Below are positions 1-10,777 of a stretch of DNA of 64,000 bases, in pieces. Below the pieces are notes generated by a model. The model made no database searches, had not been told where the DNA came from, and saw only the letters and a program-made list of their open reading frames with translations. Within the stretch, counting starts at the first letter, position 1. Each line of letters opens with the position of its first letter. A program made the translations under genes and the position numbers. Source of the stretch: Pyrenula massariospora (lineage: Eukaryota; Ascomycota; Eurotiomycetes; Pyrenulales; Pyrenulaceae); the NCBI GenBank assembly GCA_021030905.1, contig JAGFMI010000011.1:310001-374000 (forward strand), in the 5' to 3' direction.

Positions 1-943
1 AGAAGGTGTCCCCGTTCATCCCTCTCGCAACCCATGTGTCGTAGAAAGAATCAGCCTCGTGCCAGTCCATGCCGCACATCTGATCTGCCTTTTGGGTGAC
101 ATGCTGGTGCAGCATTTCGAGGATGTCCTCGGAGCAGGTCCAGATATCGTTGATGAAGGTGACGATAGTGTCTGGAGCGTAGTCCTTGGGGTGATCGATC
201 AGTGGCTTCAGAGCTTGATTGCGAAGCGAAGAGAGGGAGGCGATGCGGTCATTCTCTGGGTCTTTTGGATCGATAGAGTTGTGTGTGAGGTAGTATTTTG
301 TGCCAATATCCCGTAAGACATTCTTGAAGTCTCGCAGGATATCGATCGTGCCATCTGTTGAGCGGCCCTCGACAATTGAGACGACGCAGTTCTCTGGACC
401 GAGGAAGGCGATAGTTTCGTAGAGGGCGCTAAGGAGCGTGGGGAGGAGTCCTTCGACTTGCCAGAGGTCGAGAGCGAAGACGTACTTGGGTTTTGGAAGT
501 AGAAATCTGAAGGCGCGTGATGGGAGGATAGGCGTTGTGCGCATTAGATGTTCATAGCGGCCTTGCTTCGGCTGAGGACATTGCATCTGCGGCAAGCTAG
601 AACCACCCGGATGGGTAATGGCCCATGAAAACTCTAGGACTTCATCAGGTGTCAACACAGGATCGAATTCCAGCTCCTCGTCAGACTGGTATAGATCCGG
701 AACATTGATATTGTCGGTGATTTCAGGTAAGCTTTCGTGCTCAGGAGTAGCATGGGTGCTGCCTCGCTCTGGACCAAGGCCGGTCTCTGGACGGGATTCG
801 AGGGTTTCATTGAACGAATGAATGGAAGGCTGGGTGGAAGGAATGGAAAGAGTCCGTGCAGGGTCATACAATTTGAGAAGCAGTAAAAAAACGAAGAGAA
901 CGACAGCTACTCCCTCAAGAAGGAAAATATTTACTCGCCTCAT
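1..943 (-). CDS. CAP59/CMT1-family alpha-1,3-mannosyltransferase-like protein (3' part cut by window edge)
   Basis: The reading frame is open from an ATG at 943 to the window edge, giving 314 visible residues without an intron. Residues about 4-23 form one hydrophobic segment after MRRVN, so it is probably a type II membrane protein of the secretory pathway with its enzyme domain in the Golgi lumen. After a low-complexity stem (about 30-110), the residues read YVFALDLWQVEGLLPTLLSA, then FLGPENCVVSIVEGRSTDGT and FINDIWTCSEDILEMLHQ, then GMDWHEADSFYDTWVARGMN. This order, with acidic 'ND' and 'MDW' motifs, is the pattern of the Cryptococcus CMT1/CAP59 glycosyltransferase family. Family members are linked to alpha-1,3-mannosyl transfer and capsule or cell-wall glycans. 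The exact donor and acceptor cannot be read from sequence. The C-terminal part lies outside the window. Confidence 0.8.
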   Translation of the reverse strand, partial: MRRVNIFLLEGVAVVLFVFLLLLKLYDPARTLSIPSTQPSIHSFNETLESRPETGLGPERGSTHATPEHESLPEITDNINVPDLYQSDEELEFDPVLTPDEVLEFSWAITHPGGSSLPQMQCPQPKQGRYEHLMRTTPILPSRAFRFLLPKPKYVFALDLWQVEGLLPTLLSALYETIAFLGPENCVVSIVEGRSTDGTIDILRDFKNVLRDIGTKYYLTHNSIDPKDPENDRIASLSSLRNQALKPLIDHPKDYAPDTIVTFINDIWTCSEDILEMLHQHVTQKADQMCGMDWHEADSFYDTWVARGMNGDTF

Positions 944-3773
944 GGTGAGGATATGACCTGGAGAAAGAAATGATTGCGCATGATCCGGCATGCTCTAAAT
1001 GATTATATCAAGCAATCCCGAGACGTCTCTATTTTGTACAAATCGACCAAGCCTCAGAGCAGGAACATAGAAAACATGGCCAGCAGCCTGACCGAGTTGG
1101 ACCAAGAAGACAAACGTAGAGCAACGAGTTGACAACTCAAGAGAAGTAAAAGCAACGAATGCCAACAGAGTCAACGTCTATGGCACGATGGCCATTGCAA
1201 CGAGTGATGTGCTCAGATGAACAAAGCCACATCTACCAACATGATCAAGTCCTGGGAGCTGCTACCAACCACAACAGGCGAGACTCTGAACAGAATCGAA
1301 GCTAGGAATGCCAACAACCCCAAGTAACCGCAGAGTTCTGGCATGTACCACTGAGATGAGCCAGACCGGGTCCATATAACATAGTTGAAGGGAGGACCCC
1401 TAACACGGGGGTCCAGAGGTCGACTGCTGAGCCTCTCGGAGAAGGTCCGTGGTTACCAAATCAGCTGTGGCCGCAGCACCCCTTCGCCGTGTGGAAAGTT
1501 GAGAGACCCAATTATAATGATACACTGTCTAACCGTCGCTGTCACGGCGTGGGAGTATGAGTGTTGCTTACCAGACCAGCGTGGGGAAAGTGATAGGAAG
1601 ACTGGGGGTTGAAAGAGTTGGGATTTAAGAATGGGACGTTGGCAGTACCGAGGGTCTGCTCATGAATTCGGAAAGCAGTGTGCAGGAAGGCGTGCCACTC
1701 GCCGAGTTAGTCTGAGGGACTCAACGTGGGCTTCGAGGAGAGAATGGACGCCGCAAACGGTGACAGCTTACGCCGCACCGACCGAGGCACCAAATCAATG
1801 CTGTGTGGCGACGAGTCGCAACTCAGGCTGGACACATCTCAAGGCGTCCTGAGCAAAGTATCCCTATGTCCTTTTGGTCGAGTTATAGTCAGATGCGAAT
1901 CCGGGACTATGGTGGGTTTGGATGAGAGAAGTACGCCTGATAGCGCTAGTCTGAAATGGGAAATAGCATGTCCTCTGAATGACGGCGTATAGGGGAGCCA
2001 CAGGAGCTCAACTGGGGGGCCAAGTGGCGTCGACAGGGAAAGGGCAATAGGGTCCAAAATAACCATCCGCCGCCCCAAGCGCTTGACTCCATAAACTCGA
2101 GACTGGAATCTAAGCACCAACACAACACCTATAATAGGTCGGTTCGTGCCCCCGGGCTTCATTCCTTTTTTCCGGTACAGCACTGATGCTTGGCACTCCT
2201 CAGCAGGTGAACACGAGGGGAGCTTTCCCAAGTTTCCCACCTCCAAATTCATCTCCCCATAAAACAAAGCTCAGAGCTCGTGTCCGACTCACTGTATTTG
2301 GGAGCCGAATGCGTGAGACAGGATCCGAATGCGGCGCACTCGGATCCCTCATCGTCAAATATGATCTCACAAACCGGCGAGAGATCAATCGTAAGATAAT
2401 GCGCGACTACACAGCGCCGTCTCACGTTGAGCTATCTCCGGAGGGGCCCGTGGATAGACGCCGCCGGCGAGCAACATGACAAAATAAACCAATCGAGATG
2501 AGCACCTTTTCGCACTAGGCAAGTGAACGGCGTACATCGTGTTGGTGTTGAGGCTCTGGACCCATCGGTCACCGACAATGCACTAGAATCAGACCACGAT
2601 TAAACCGATCCCGTCGACCCCCGGCGACCATGCAGGCATTGTGCTTTTTCATCAACCGCGTTTTGGGAAATCAAATCATCGTGCGTTCGTCTGTTACACG
2701 GACTGACGTTCAATGAGTTTCGCCCGGGCCAACATCGCCTTCCAGGAAGATCGCCTAGCGTAGACGCATTTGGCGACAACCTCATCGCTCTCGGCGACTA
2801 CAGCTCCCTATAGGAATTAGCCTGCTAGTTAGTAGAAACAAGAAATTGTATTTCGTGACGCAATGATACTGCAGAGCTACGTCTCCCTAATCGAGTATGC
2901 TTTGCGAACGGTGCCCCTGCTCTAAAGAGCGAATGGCGGTGTCCTCCACGACCCAACACGAGGTCTGCTAACAAAAGTCGTAGCACCTCCTCAACATGAT
3001 ATCTCAGCTAGTCGCGTTGCTACGACTTCTGTCATCCTGCCTCGACATCAAGGAGAATGAAAAGCGCGGTCTGTCCTATTTTAAGCTAATCTTCTCATCT
3101 ACTACCCCTTTGTACTATGTCCGTTATCGAAATGGTCAACATTTTGCTTCTCAAAGCTGAAAGGCACGATGTAAATGATGTCCGTCTTTGTCTTCCTCTT
3201 AGTGCTGATATCTGTCCTTTTGCCTGGGAAGTGTCATCCTCTGAACACATACATCTTGCACATTCCGAACCAGGGAGATGATGCAGTCCTGTCTGGGTAC
3301 CAACATGATTGTCTATAATTTTGTATATCATGCCCTAATCTAAAACAGGCTTTCAGTGTCGACGCTTAGAAACAAACTTTACAATACCAGGGTATGATGC
3401 CTGCACTAGGCTTCTAGGAGATTGTTGCTTGGCCCTTTGGCCCCAAAATTGGACCCAAGGCAACTCTAAATGACCTTGGCAGAACATTCAGCTTATTGAA
3501 CAGTAGGCTTAGGGAACGGCAAGCTCAGCCGAGCTCCTGAGACCCTTAATGTAGCTTGAGCCGGTAGACTGTGTTCGCAGTTTTCGACTAATGCAGCGTG
3601 ACCGCCAAAACCGACGTTTTGATGCGGTAACAACATCCGCAGTTGTAGGCCTAAATAGCACAGACAAGGCTCGTCATAGCCCTAGCAGCACCATCCCTGA
3701 TCTCACACCGGAAGATCAAGTGCTTTTGTGATCGTGTTGTGTCAGCTATATGTTATGTCATAGACACGATTTA
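944..3773. other. Intergenic, no supported gene
   Basis: This 2.8 kb stretch holds the promoter of the leftward CMT1-like gene and the 3' flank of the AP-3 mu gene. Several open frames of 60-142 codons occur on both strands, the longest at 1839-2267 on the minus strand. None shows a recognisable domain, a clean splice structure or fungal-protein composition. I saw no transposon ends or tRNA boxes. Confidence 0.5.
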
Positions 3774-5590
3774 TTATATCCGGCGCTCAACTCCCTTCTT
3801 GCTAACAGTAAGATACTTGACTCCTTTGTACGGTTTGACACCGTCACCAAGACCCTTGGATCTCTTGACATCAACCACAAGACCGTCAACTTTGATCCCG
3901 CTAGGTAGCCAACCTCGCACGCTGAAAGACACCACTATCGACCTTGGCATCAAGGCCTTGCATGCCTCTCGCTTCCGGGAAGTAGGTTCCAAAGCTGGGG
4001 CGGGCTTTTCCTGGGTCTGTTGCTGCGGGTTGGATTTGGTGGCCTCTTGGTAGGAGTCTAGCGTTGCCACTGAACCTTCGTCGTAGTATCCAAGCAGGAC
4101 ATTTGTCTTTGCACGAGATTCCCCGCCTATATCGGATACATCTTCTTCGTCCAAACTTGTTTCGAGAGGGCCAACAACCGATCCATACAAAGTAGCTGTC
4201 CCATTAATACTCGACGCATCCTTAGTGGACACGCGCCATTCAATGTTATGATCCCATGACACAAATGTAGCATCTCCCCGGGAGGTGCGTAGATCCGTAA
4301 CATTTCTAACACCTGTTGGCATAGGAATATGTACCACAACGGCCTCTAGGGTAGGTGATGTAGAGCTCCCTGAGCTTGCACCTCCAAATGAAAATGACGG
4401 AACGGATGTATTGGATAACCCAGGACGAGCATTTGGTCTTGTTGTGGGTGCCGAACCAGGGAAGCTGGTGCTGAGCGTCAAACGGGCCTCAAAATCAGAT
4501 CCTGACGGGCCGAGTGATGTCCGCATATCCACACTGGCTGGCAGAAAGAGCTTCTCCGTTTGGCTGGGGGCGTTGTCGACATCTGAGGTGTTAGGAAGAA
4601 GGTCGACTTCATAGCCAGCAAGGACAAATCTTCCATCCGGAGGAACGAAAGATAGCTCGCCAGGATTCTCCTTCCAGCGAGAAAGCCGCACACAGGGGTG
4701 GAATACCGGCAATTGCATTGTCCTTGCAATGCCCGAGCCTCTCGTACTGCTGCTACCCCCAGGCGCCGATAGATTCAGTAAAAGATCTGGAACTCCAGAG
4801 ATCTTCGCAGTGAAGGCTATTGATCCTGTCGACAGTGCCGACAGGGGGTTGCCGGATGGGGCTAGAATCACAGAGAGCGATTCGATTATATCGACATAGA
4901 GCTCGTTTGATGTGTGGCGAACGTTCGATCTCCGCCAAGGGATAGAAGGGCCGGCATTGAGGTTTGGTGGCTGTTTGAGAGCGGACTGCTGTCTCCCAGA
5001 GCTGCTTATGGCGGACGCAGAGCTTCAAGAAGCGTATTAGTTGGCTCGACTAAAGAGTCATGGTCCCGACTCACCTCGAGAATCCTACGTTACTTAATAA
5101 CTTTCCTACTAGGCCAGGAACCTCAACGGTCTCTCGTAGGGCATTAGGCTCCGTATTGCAAATGAGACCTCCATCACATATCTCCCCAAGTACTTGAGCT
5201 ACAATGTCATAGCTGTTCTCGATTTTATGGGCGAGGAGTGGAGCCCCGAGGAATTCTTCCAAGGCATCCGCTACTCGATGCAAGAATTCCAGCACTGCCA
5301 GTGGATCCGTTTCTGAGCTGCTCGGACATAACAGCAGGAGTGTCGAATGGTGAAAAGAGAATAATGTTGAAGGAGGTGAGGCATCGGGTAGAAGGAGTAC
5401 TGACGGCCGCGGGGATGAATGGGCGAGGTAGAGGTCTAGAAGCTGTTTGGGTGAAGGCGGCCTGGATCTGTATACTTGTTCTACGATTGCTTTGCTGTCT
5501 TCGACGTTAGTGGAGTGTTCATTGCTGGAATTCTCGCTAGACTCACTTGTGTTCGTCAAATACATAGAGCGCCTCGATGATGGCCGTCAT
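3774..5590 (-). CDS. apm3: AP-3 adaptor complex mu subunit (3 exons, complete)
   Basis: Exons 5590-5547, 5494-5075 and 5022-3774 join in frame to a 570-aa protein starting MTAIIEALYVFDEHNKAIVE. Residues about 1-150 are the longin-like N domain, with VYRSRPPSPKQLLDLYLAHS, VLEFLHRVADALEEFLGAPL and a conserved NALRETVEVPG. A low-complexity linker follows, then the mu homology domain from IPWRRSNVRHTSNELYVDII to the end. The C-terminus VKPYKGVKYLTVSKKG is typical of AP-3 mu rather than AP-1 or AP-2. The mu subunit recognises tyrosine-based sorting signals and carries cargo from Golgi/endosome to the vacuole. The donors at 5546 (GTGAGT) and 5074 (GTGAGT) are consensus. The gene is head-to-head with the small gene at 5897. 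Confidence 0.93.
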
Positions 5591-5896
5591 TTTGGTTTGG
5601 CCTTCTCGAGCAGCTGGGGTCAGAAAGCTTCACACTAGCCTGTTCCTTGCTTCCGGTTCCCCAGATGTAGATAATTTTCTGGCTATTTTCTGGCCCTCCA
5701 ATGCTCTCTGCCCACCAATCCACCAGTAAGCGCGAGATTATGGCCTCATAGCGCGGTCTTTGCGACTCACTTGCGAGAAAGGATTGTGGCCCCTTCGAAT
5801 TACAGATCTTGCTGCAGGCAGTCTGCCAGGCTTCGGATCCTATTCCTTACCTTTGAAGAAAAGCAGCAAACTCAACTGGTCCCATCTACACCAGTC
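5591..5896. promoter_or_regulatory. Shared upstream region of apm3 and the DMAC1-like gene
   Basis: About 300 bases separate the AP-3 mu start codon (5590, minus) from the first candidate start of the rightward gene (5897). Both promoters and 5' leaders must fit here. An ORF continues upstream in frame to 5771, so the leader could be partly coding. I see no clear TATA element. Confidence 0.4.
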
Positions 5897-6266
5897 ATGA
5901 TGGTGTTGAACCGTATAATGGAATGGTGGAGCAATCCAAATAGCTCTATGCCAGATCAGAATCCAAGAAACGTCCGGAGGGGAGAGTCACGGGCTGATTG
6001 CGCAGCTTGTCAAGTATTTGGTACGAATACATTGGTCTCTGCTAGCAACAATATTTGCCCAAGTGCTTACAAAATCTAATATAGGTTCAACGTCCCTAAC
6101 ACTCTTGGGTATCTACAGCTACTATTCGGGAATGAAGAACCTGCGTGGGCAACGTGCTACAATTGCCAAAAGTTCTACAAGGTTCGGATACGCTTCGCGA
6201 CAGCTGGGCATCTGCACTATTGCAGCATCGCTGGTAGGCATGGGACTTTATCGAGGCTTCTACTAG
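5897..6266 (+). CDS. Small membrane protein with DMAC1-like (DUF4536) domain
   Basis: Exon 1 (5897-6020) and exon 2 (6085-6266) join at TTT-G/GT (phase 1) through a 64-nt GT..AG intron to give 101 aa. The core reads ESRADCAACQVFGSTSLTLL, then GIYSYYSGMKNLRGQRATIA and FGYASRQLGICTIAASLVGM. This is a CxxC followed by two hydrophobic segments (about 53-65 and 82-97), the layout I recall for fungal proteins with the distal membrane-arm assembly component 1-like domain. In animals DMAC1 acts in mitochondrial complex I assembly; the fungal role is inferred. The start is uncertain: ATG at 5897, ATG at 5918 (94 aa) or an earlier in-frame ATG at 5771 are all possible. Confidence 0.62.
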
Positions 6267-6491
6267 GACCTGCGATATTTGGACCTCAAACATTAAATTC
6301 CTGGTTCAGCAGACTCTATGGCTATATATATGGGATATCTCAAACGTCGTTGCCAAATGCAGTCAAGACCATCGTGAGTACGCATGCCTTCAATCATAAA
6401 CGTATCTGAGTAGAACAGTCCGCTATGCAATGCTCCAATGCCGGAAATGCTGGATACTCGCTTTCTCCAAAGAATCGTCACGCTACTAGCG

Positions 6492-7298
6492 TCAGACAAA
6501 CCTTCCTCGCTTCCCTCCTCCAGATCCTTCCCGGACATTACCAACGCTCGAAATGTCAAAAAATTCAGAAAATTGAAATTTCCTCTTAGCACCGGTCGTT
6601 AGGTTCGAGTCACGAAGGGATGAAGTTCGATTGCTGTGTTTTGAATTGCTGTGTCGATTCAACGGTCGGGTGTTTCGGATCGAATTGCCTGTGCGAGTTT
6701 GCGTACTCGTTGACACTTCGGACACAGGTTGAGCACGCGATGATATAGTCTCCGAACTACCCATGTCAACATCGACAAAAGGAAGAGGTGGACCGGCGGT
6801 GAATGTGAACGTTGGCGGGCTTGCGACTTCTTCCACCAGCGGTTCGTTCTTAATGCTTGTTGAAGAGGCAAAATCGGTGGTGGTAGGAGAATTGTGTCGG
6901 CCTTCAATGTCTTGACTATTCTGGCGATCTGGTCTTTCAGAAGTTGTGTTCTTGGAATCTTCTATCTCTGCTCGGTCGTCATCGCTCTCTCCTGTTGCTG
7001 TTCCGTGGCCGCCTCTTTCAAACCGCTCTGTAGCCCACTGCCGGACCTTCCAGCCCTCTCCATCACCCAAACCCATATTCTCCCGATCTAGAAAGGAAAG
7101 TAAGTCTTCGATTGCATCTTGGTAGCCTGATAGACGGGCATTCGATTGCTCAGACACTGCTTGCTTGTAGAGAGTCGTTACCGATAAAGCTGCATTTTTG
7201 AACGCCTGTAAAAGTTGCTCTGGCGGTTGATCGGAGTGAGAGCGAGAGGAATGGATGCTCGCTGGAAGGGAGGTATTCAGTGACCTCATCGAGTCCAT
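6492..7298 (-). CDS. HAPSTR1/TAPR1-like (DUF4588) protein
   Basis: Single exon of 268 aa if the ATG at 7298 (MDSMRSLNTSLP) is used. The frame stays open to 7415 with another ATG, but that extra part lacks conserved features and is probably leader. Residues about 30-80 read LLQAFKNAALSVTTLYKQAV, then ARLSGYQDAIEDLLSFLDRE and GLGDGEGWKVRQWATER. The FQNAATAVTNLYKE-like helix and the GYQ segment match human C16orf72 (HAPSTR1), a partner of the ubiquitin ligase HUWE1 in stress responses. A long acidic, Ser/Thr-rich disordered region follows. A basic tail (KRKFQFSEFF, GGGKRGRFV) could be a nuclear signal and resembles the KRxR end of HAPSTR1. Function in fungi is inferred from the family. The gene is convergent with the DMAC1-like gene. 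Confidence 0.65.
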   Translation of the reverse strand: MDSMRSLNTSLPASIHSSRSHSDQPPEQLLQAFKNAALSVTTLYKQAVSEQSNARLSGYQDAIEDLLSFLDRENMGLGDGEGWKVRQWATERFERGGHGTATGESDDDRAEIEDSKNTTSERPDRQNSQDIEGRHNSPTTTDFASSTSIKNEPLVEEVASPPTFTFTAGPPLPFVDVDMGSSETISSRAQPVSEVSTSTQTRTGNSIRNTRPLNRHSNSKHSNRTSSLRDSNLTTGAKRKFQFSEFFDISSVGNVREGSGGGKRGRFV

Positions 7299-8148
7299 GA
7301 CTAGGTTATTCGAAAGTTCGTAATCCAGCACAAAGAGCGTGGATGGTCGCTCCGGGGTAAACGCCAACAAAGACAGATCAGGCCGGGATGCGGCTGATGT
7401 GGCTGACAAACACAAAGAGGGTAGGTAGTTGGAAGCACCGCCTGTGACACGATATTGGAAATTCTGAGGTAAATATGGAAGGCTGCAAAGTTTGTGTATG
7501 CAATGTCAATGTCCCAGCCAGCCGTGGGAGTTGTCGTCGTGTGTAGTGTGGATGGTGGATGATCGGTAGTGCCCAAACAAGAATGGTACCTTGGCTGTTT
7601 GTTCTTCATTGGGGGAGCGGGCGGCGTGAGACTTGGCATCATCGCCGTCCGCTAACAGCCAATTAGTGGCCGATCATACTTCACAATCCGTCAAAAAGAA
7701 AATACAGACGGAACAGGCACAAACGGGGAAGCTCACAGGCTCCTAGGAATCGAATGACAATCAAAACCACAGCCCAGCCTATAACCTTTACTGCCGCCCT
7801 GATCCTGGCCACCGTCTCATCCGTCTATGATCCCCCTCGTACCACTTTAACTTAGTTATCGTCAGGCTTGGCTTCTTTGGGCAGGAGAGCATAGCTCCCC
7901 CACCAACCCATGGCCAGAGCACAGCAAGAGTCATCTCGCAGAATGACGTTTTCTGTCCTTCTTTGGCAGTGCATGGGTACCTGACATCCACCTGCCGGTC
8001 ACGACTAGGGTAAATCTGCCTTGTGCTGCAAGATGCAGTCATTCGAACGCCATGGGGGGCCTTGAAAAACACGATATATATCGCAGCCTACCCAAGATGC
8101 TCACCTATCACCTGGACCTCAGGATTCGCTCTCGAAACTCGTCTGAAG
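7299..8148. promoter_or_regulatory. Divergent upstream region, HAPSTR1-like / sedolisin
   Basis: About 850 bases lie between two divergent start codons. A TATATA at 8075-8080 sits 70-75 bases before the sedolisin ATG and is a fair TATA candidate. The left part probably includes the HAPSTR1-like 5' leader. The minus-strand frame at 7301-7642 lacks a recognisable domain and is not called. Confidence 0.4.
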
Positions 8149-10253
8149 ATGCGTCCATTCTTGGTGTTGGCCACGGTTATCTCCCTTTGCTCTGCAGCTC
8201 CAGCGTCTGGGGTTACCAACCACGTCCTCCATGAGAAGCGCGATGGCTTGCCTCACCAGTGGGCAAAACGTGACCGCGCAGCAGGCCACTATGTGATGCC
8301 AATTAGAATTGCTCTACGTCAAAGGAACCTCGAGAATGCCGATAAGTATATATACGAGGTTTCTGATCCACGATCACCAAACTTTGGTATGATTCCGCTC
8401 TCTCTCTGCTGGATGATACCCTTTCCTTACGAGACATCCTCTTGATAGGCAAGCACTGGACTGCAGACCAGGTGGCAAACACATTTGCGCCGCACCAGGA
8501 GACCAAGGACACTGTGACCGATTGGCTAGTTGAGTCTGGAATCGACCGTTCTCGTCTCTCATTCTCGACAGGTATGTACCCTTAGATGTAATTGGTCATG
8601 TAAGCGCTGAAGGTTTTTTGGTACCAAGGACAAAACTGGGTGCAGTTTGACGGCACTGTTGAAGAGGCAGAACGGATCTTCGCCACTGAGTATTGGTTCT
8701 ATAAGCATACCGAATCTGGGGGGCATCGCTTAGCCTGCGACTCCTACAGCCTGCCTGAGCATGTACAAAAACATGTCGATTTTGCCATGCCAACAATCCA
8801 GTTGGATGGTCTCCGGCCGGTCGCAAACTTGAACCCCTCTGCTCATCAACTAGCCCGATTTCCAAATGGAGCATCGTTGGGTTCGCTGCCCTGTGGGGTT
8901 CTGATTACAGTTGAATGCTTACGCGCTCTATACAATTTCCCTGCCAGCAACACATCGGCGGAAGGAAACCAGATGGGTATTGGCGAATGGGCTGACTATC
9001 TCTATGAGCCTGACCTTCCGATATTTTTCAAAAATTTTACAGATCCTCAAATTCCAAACAATACAGTTCCAGAATTTATTTCCATCGATGGCGGTAAGAC
9101 AGCTAATCTGTCGACCGTTGCCGAAGGCTCAGGGGTGGAGTCAGCTTTGGACTTTCAATCGGCATATTCCATCATCTACCCTCAAGGACTGCGGCTCTAC
9201 CAAGTCGGTGACGGCGTCAACGTAGACAGTGTTGGAACTTTCAATATATTTTTGGATGCTCTGGATGCCTCTTACTGCACATACGCAGGTGGAGATCAGC
9301 CCTATGTCGATCCAGAATATCCAGATCCAAATGATGGAGGTTACACCGGACCACTTCAATGCGGTGGCGCGCCTCAATCAAACGTGTACTCCTTTTCGTA
9401 TGGCCAGATTGAGGGAGCTCTCCCCTACTTTTATCAGCACCGTCAGTGCACTGAATGGATGAAACTTGGTCTCCAGGGTGTCAGCGTTTTGTTTGCCAGC
9501 GGAGATTCTGGTGTTGCCAATCGATACAATGCCGGATATCCAAACTCGTGCCTCAACGCCGACCAGGATTACGTTGACAATAATGGCACTCGCTACTCGC
9601 CCTCGTTCCCAGTCAATTGCCCATATGTAACCGCCGGTAAGTTTTCCTCCTTCACCGCTGTGGTGTTACGCCTCTTCAAACAATTTAGCTGACCTACAAT
9701 ACTAGTTGGAGGAACCACTCTGCTTGGCAATGATACCACAAGTGGCGAACGAGCTGTCGCCCAGCCCAGCGCTGATGGAACGACCGATTATTATTCTGGC
9801 GGCGGCTTCTCGAACTATTTCGAACTTCCTTCATATCAATCGTCCGCCGTACAAAACTTCTTATCCAAATATGCTCCCGACTACGGTCCGAATGTCTATA
9901 ACGATACGGGTAACGCGCGGGGCTATCCTGATGTTTCTGGCATTGGTCTGAATGTTGCCACCGTCTTCAATGGCAGGACGCTAGGTGTTGGTGGTACGAG
10001 CGCCAGCTCCCCCATTGTAGCTGGTATTGTGACGTTGTTGAACGAGGCGCGTATTGCGGCTGGTAAAGGGCCTGTTGGCTTTTTAAACCCAACGTTCTAT
10101 GCAAACCCCGATGCATTCAACGATATCACGATTGGAAACAATCCTGGTTGTCGAACCCCAGGCTTCAATGCTACTCCTGGCTGGGATCCCGTGACTGGTC
10201 TTGGAACTCCGAACTTTGGGAAGCTCAGGGACATCTTCTTAGCCTTGCCTTGA
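8149..10253 (+). CDS. Secreted sedolisin (S53) tripeptidyl-peptidase-like protease
   Basis: Four exons (8149-8386, 8449-8571, 8629-9636, 9706-10253) give 638 aa. The start at 8149 is chosen because MRPFLVLATVISLCSAAPAS is a clear signal peptide; the frame upstream is open but adds only leader. Residues about 30-200 are the pro-kumamolisin prosegment (SDPRSPNFGKHWTADQVANT). The mature domain carries the E..D pair in SGVESALDFQSAY, the oxyanion Asp in LFASGDSGV and the nucleophile in VGGTSASSPIVAG. These are the Ser-Glu-Asp catalytic residues of S53 peptidases. The C-terminal calcium-site region reads GWDPVTGLGTPNF. Several NxT/S sites fit secretion. It would act outside the cell or in the vacuole, releasing peptides from protein at acidic pH. 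Confidence 0.93.
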
Positions 10254-10777
10254 AGCAGTGAAGACTTTCGCTGTGTGAGAGCTCCAGCCTTTGTCCATAG
10301 AACGACAGACTTGAACGGTAGCATTTGTATATACAAACTAGAGCTAAGCTGCACTGGCAGTCTAGACCATACCGTCTATCGTTTCGTGGATTCCCGAAGC
10401 TAAATTTCCTCCTTGTCTACTTCTTCGCGGTATGTTGAAGACTTCAAAATCGTAAGATCAGCTAGCACCAACCCCAACGTTGAATATCACGTTGAGTACC
10501 GATAGCACTTTTTCAATAGTCTGCACGTGAGCCTTGGCATCACCTCCCACTGCCAAGAACCAATCGGAGAGTCCCTCGGAGCATGTTATGGAAAGTGCTG
10601 CTTCACTCCACCTGAAATATCGCATCCGGCTTGAATTGTCTGGCATACGCGACCAAACGCGCTCAAACTTCATCCTTCAGGCGCGAAAATCGGACCATAG
10701 CCTCTCATTGCATAAAGACCTGCTATTGATCTTGAACACGACGCGCGGCTTGTCGCGCGCACTCTTTTTCTTCGATC
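10254..10777. other. Intergenic between sedolisin and ISWI
   Basis: About 520 bases contain the sedolisin 3' flank and the ISWI promoter. The stretch just before the ISWI ATG (10740-10777) is CG- and CT-rich (cgcgcggcttgtcgcgcgc then a T/C run). No other gene is seen. Confidence 0.4.

Noticed and set aside
1839-2267. 142-codon minus-strand open frame
   Set aside because: No domain, no signal peptide, odd composition and no splice support; longest of several random frames in this intergenic region.
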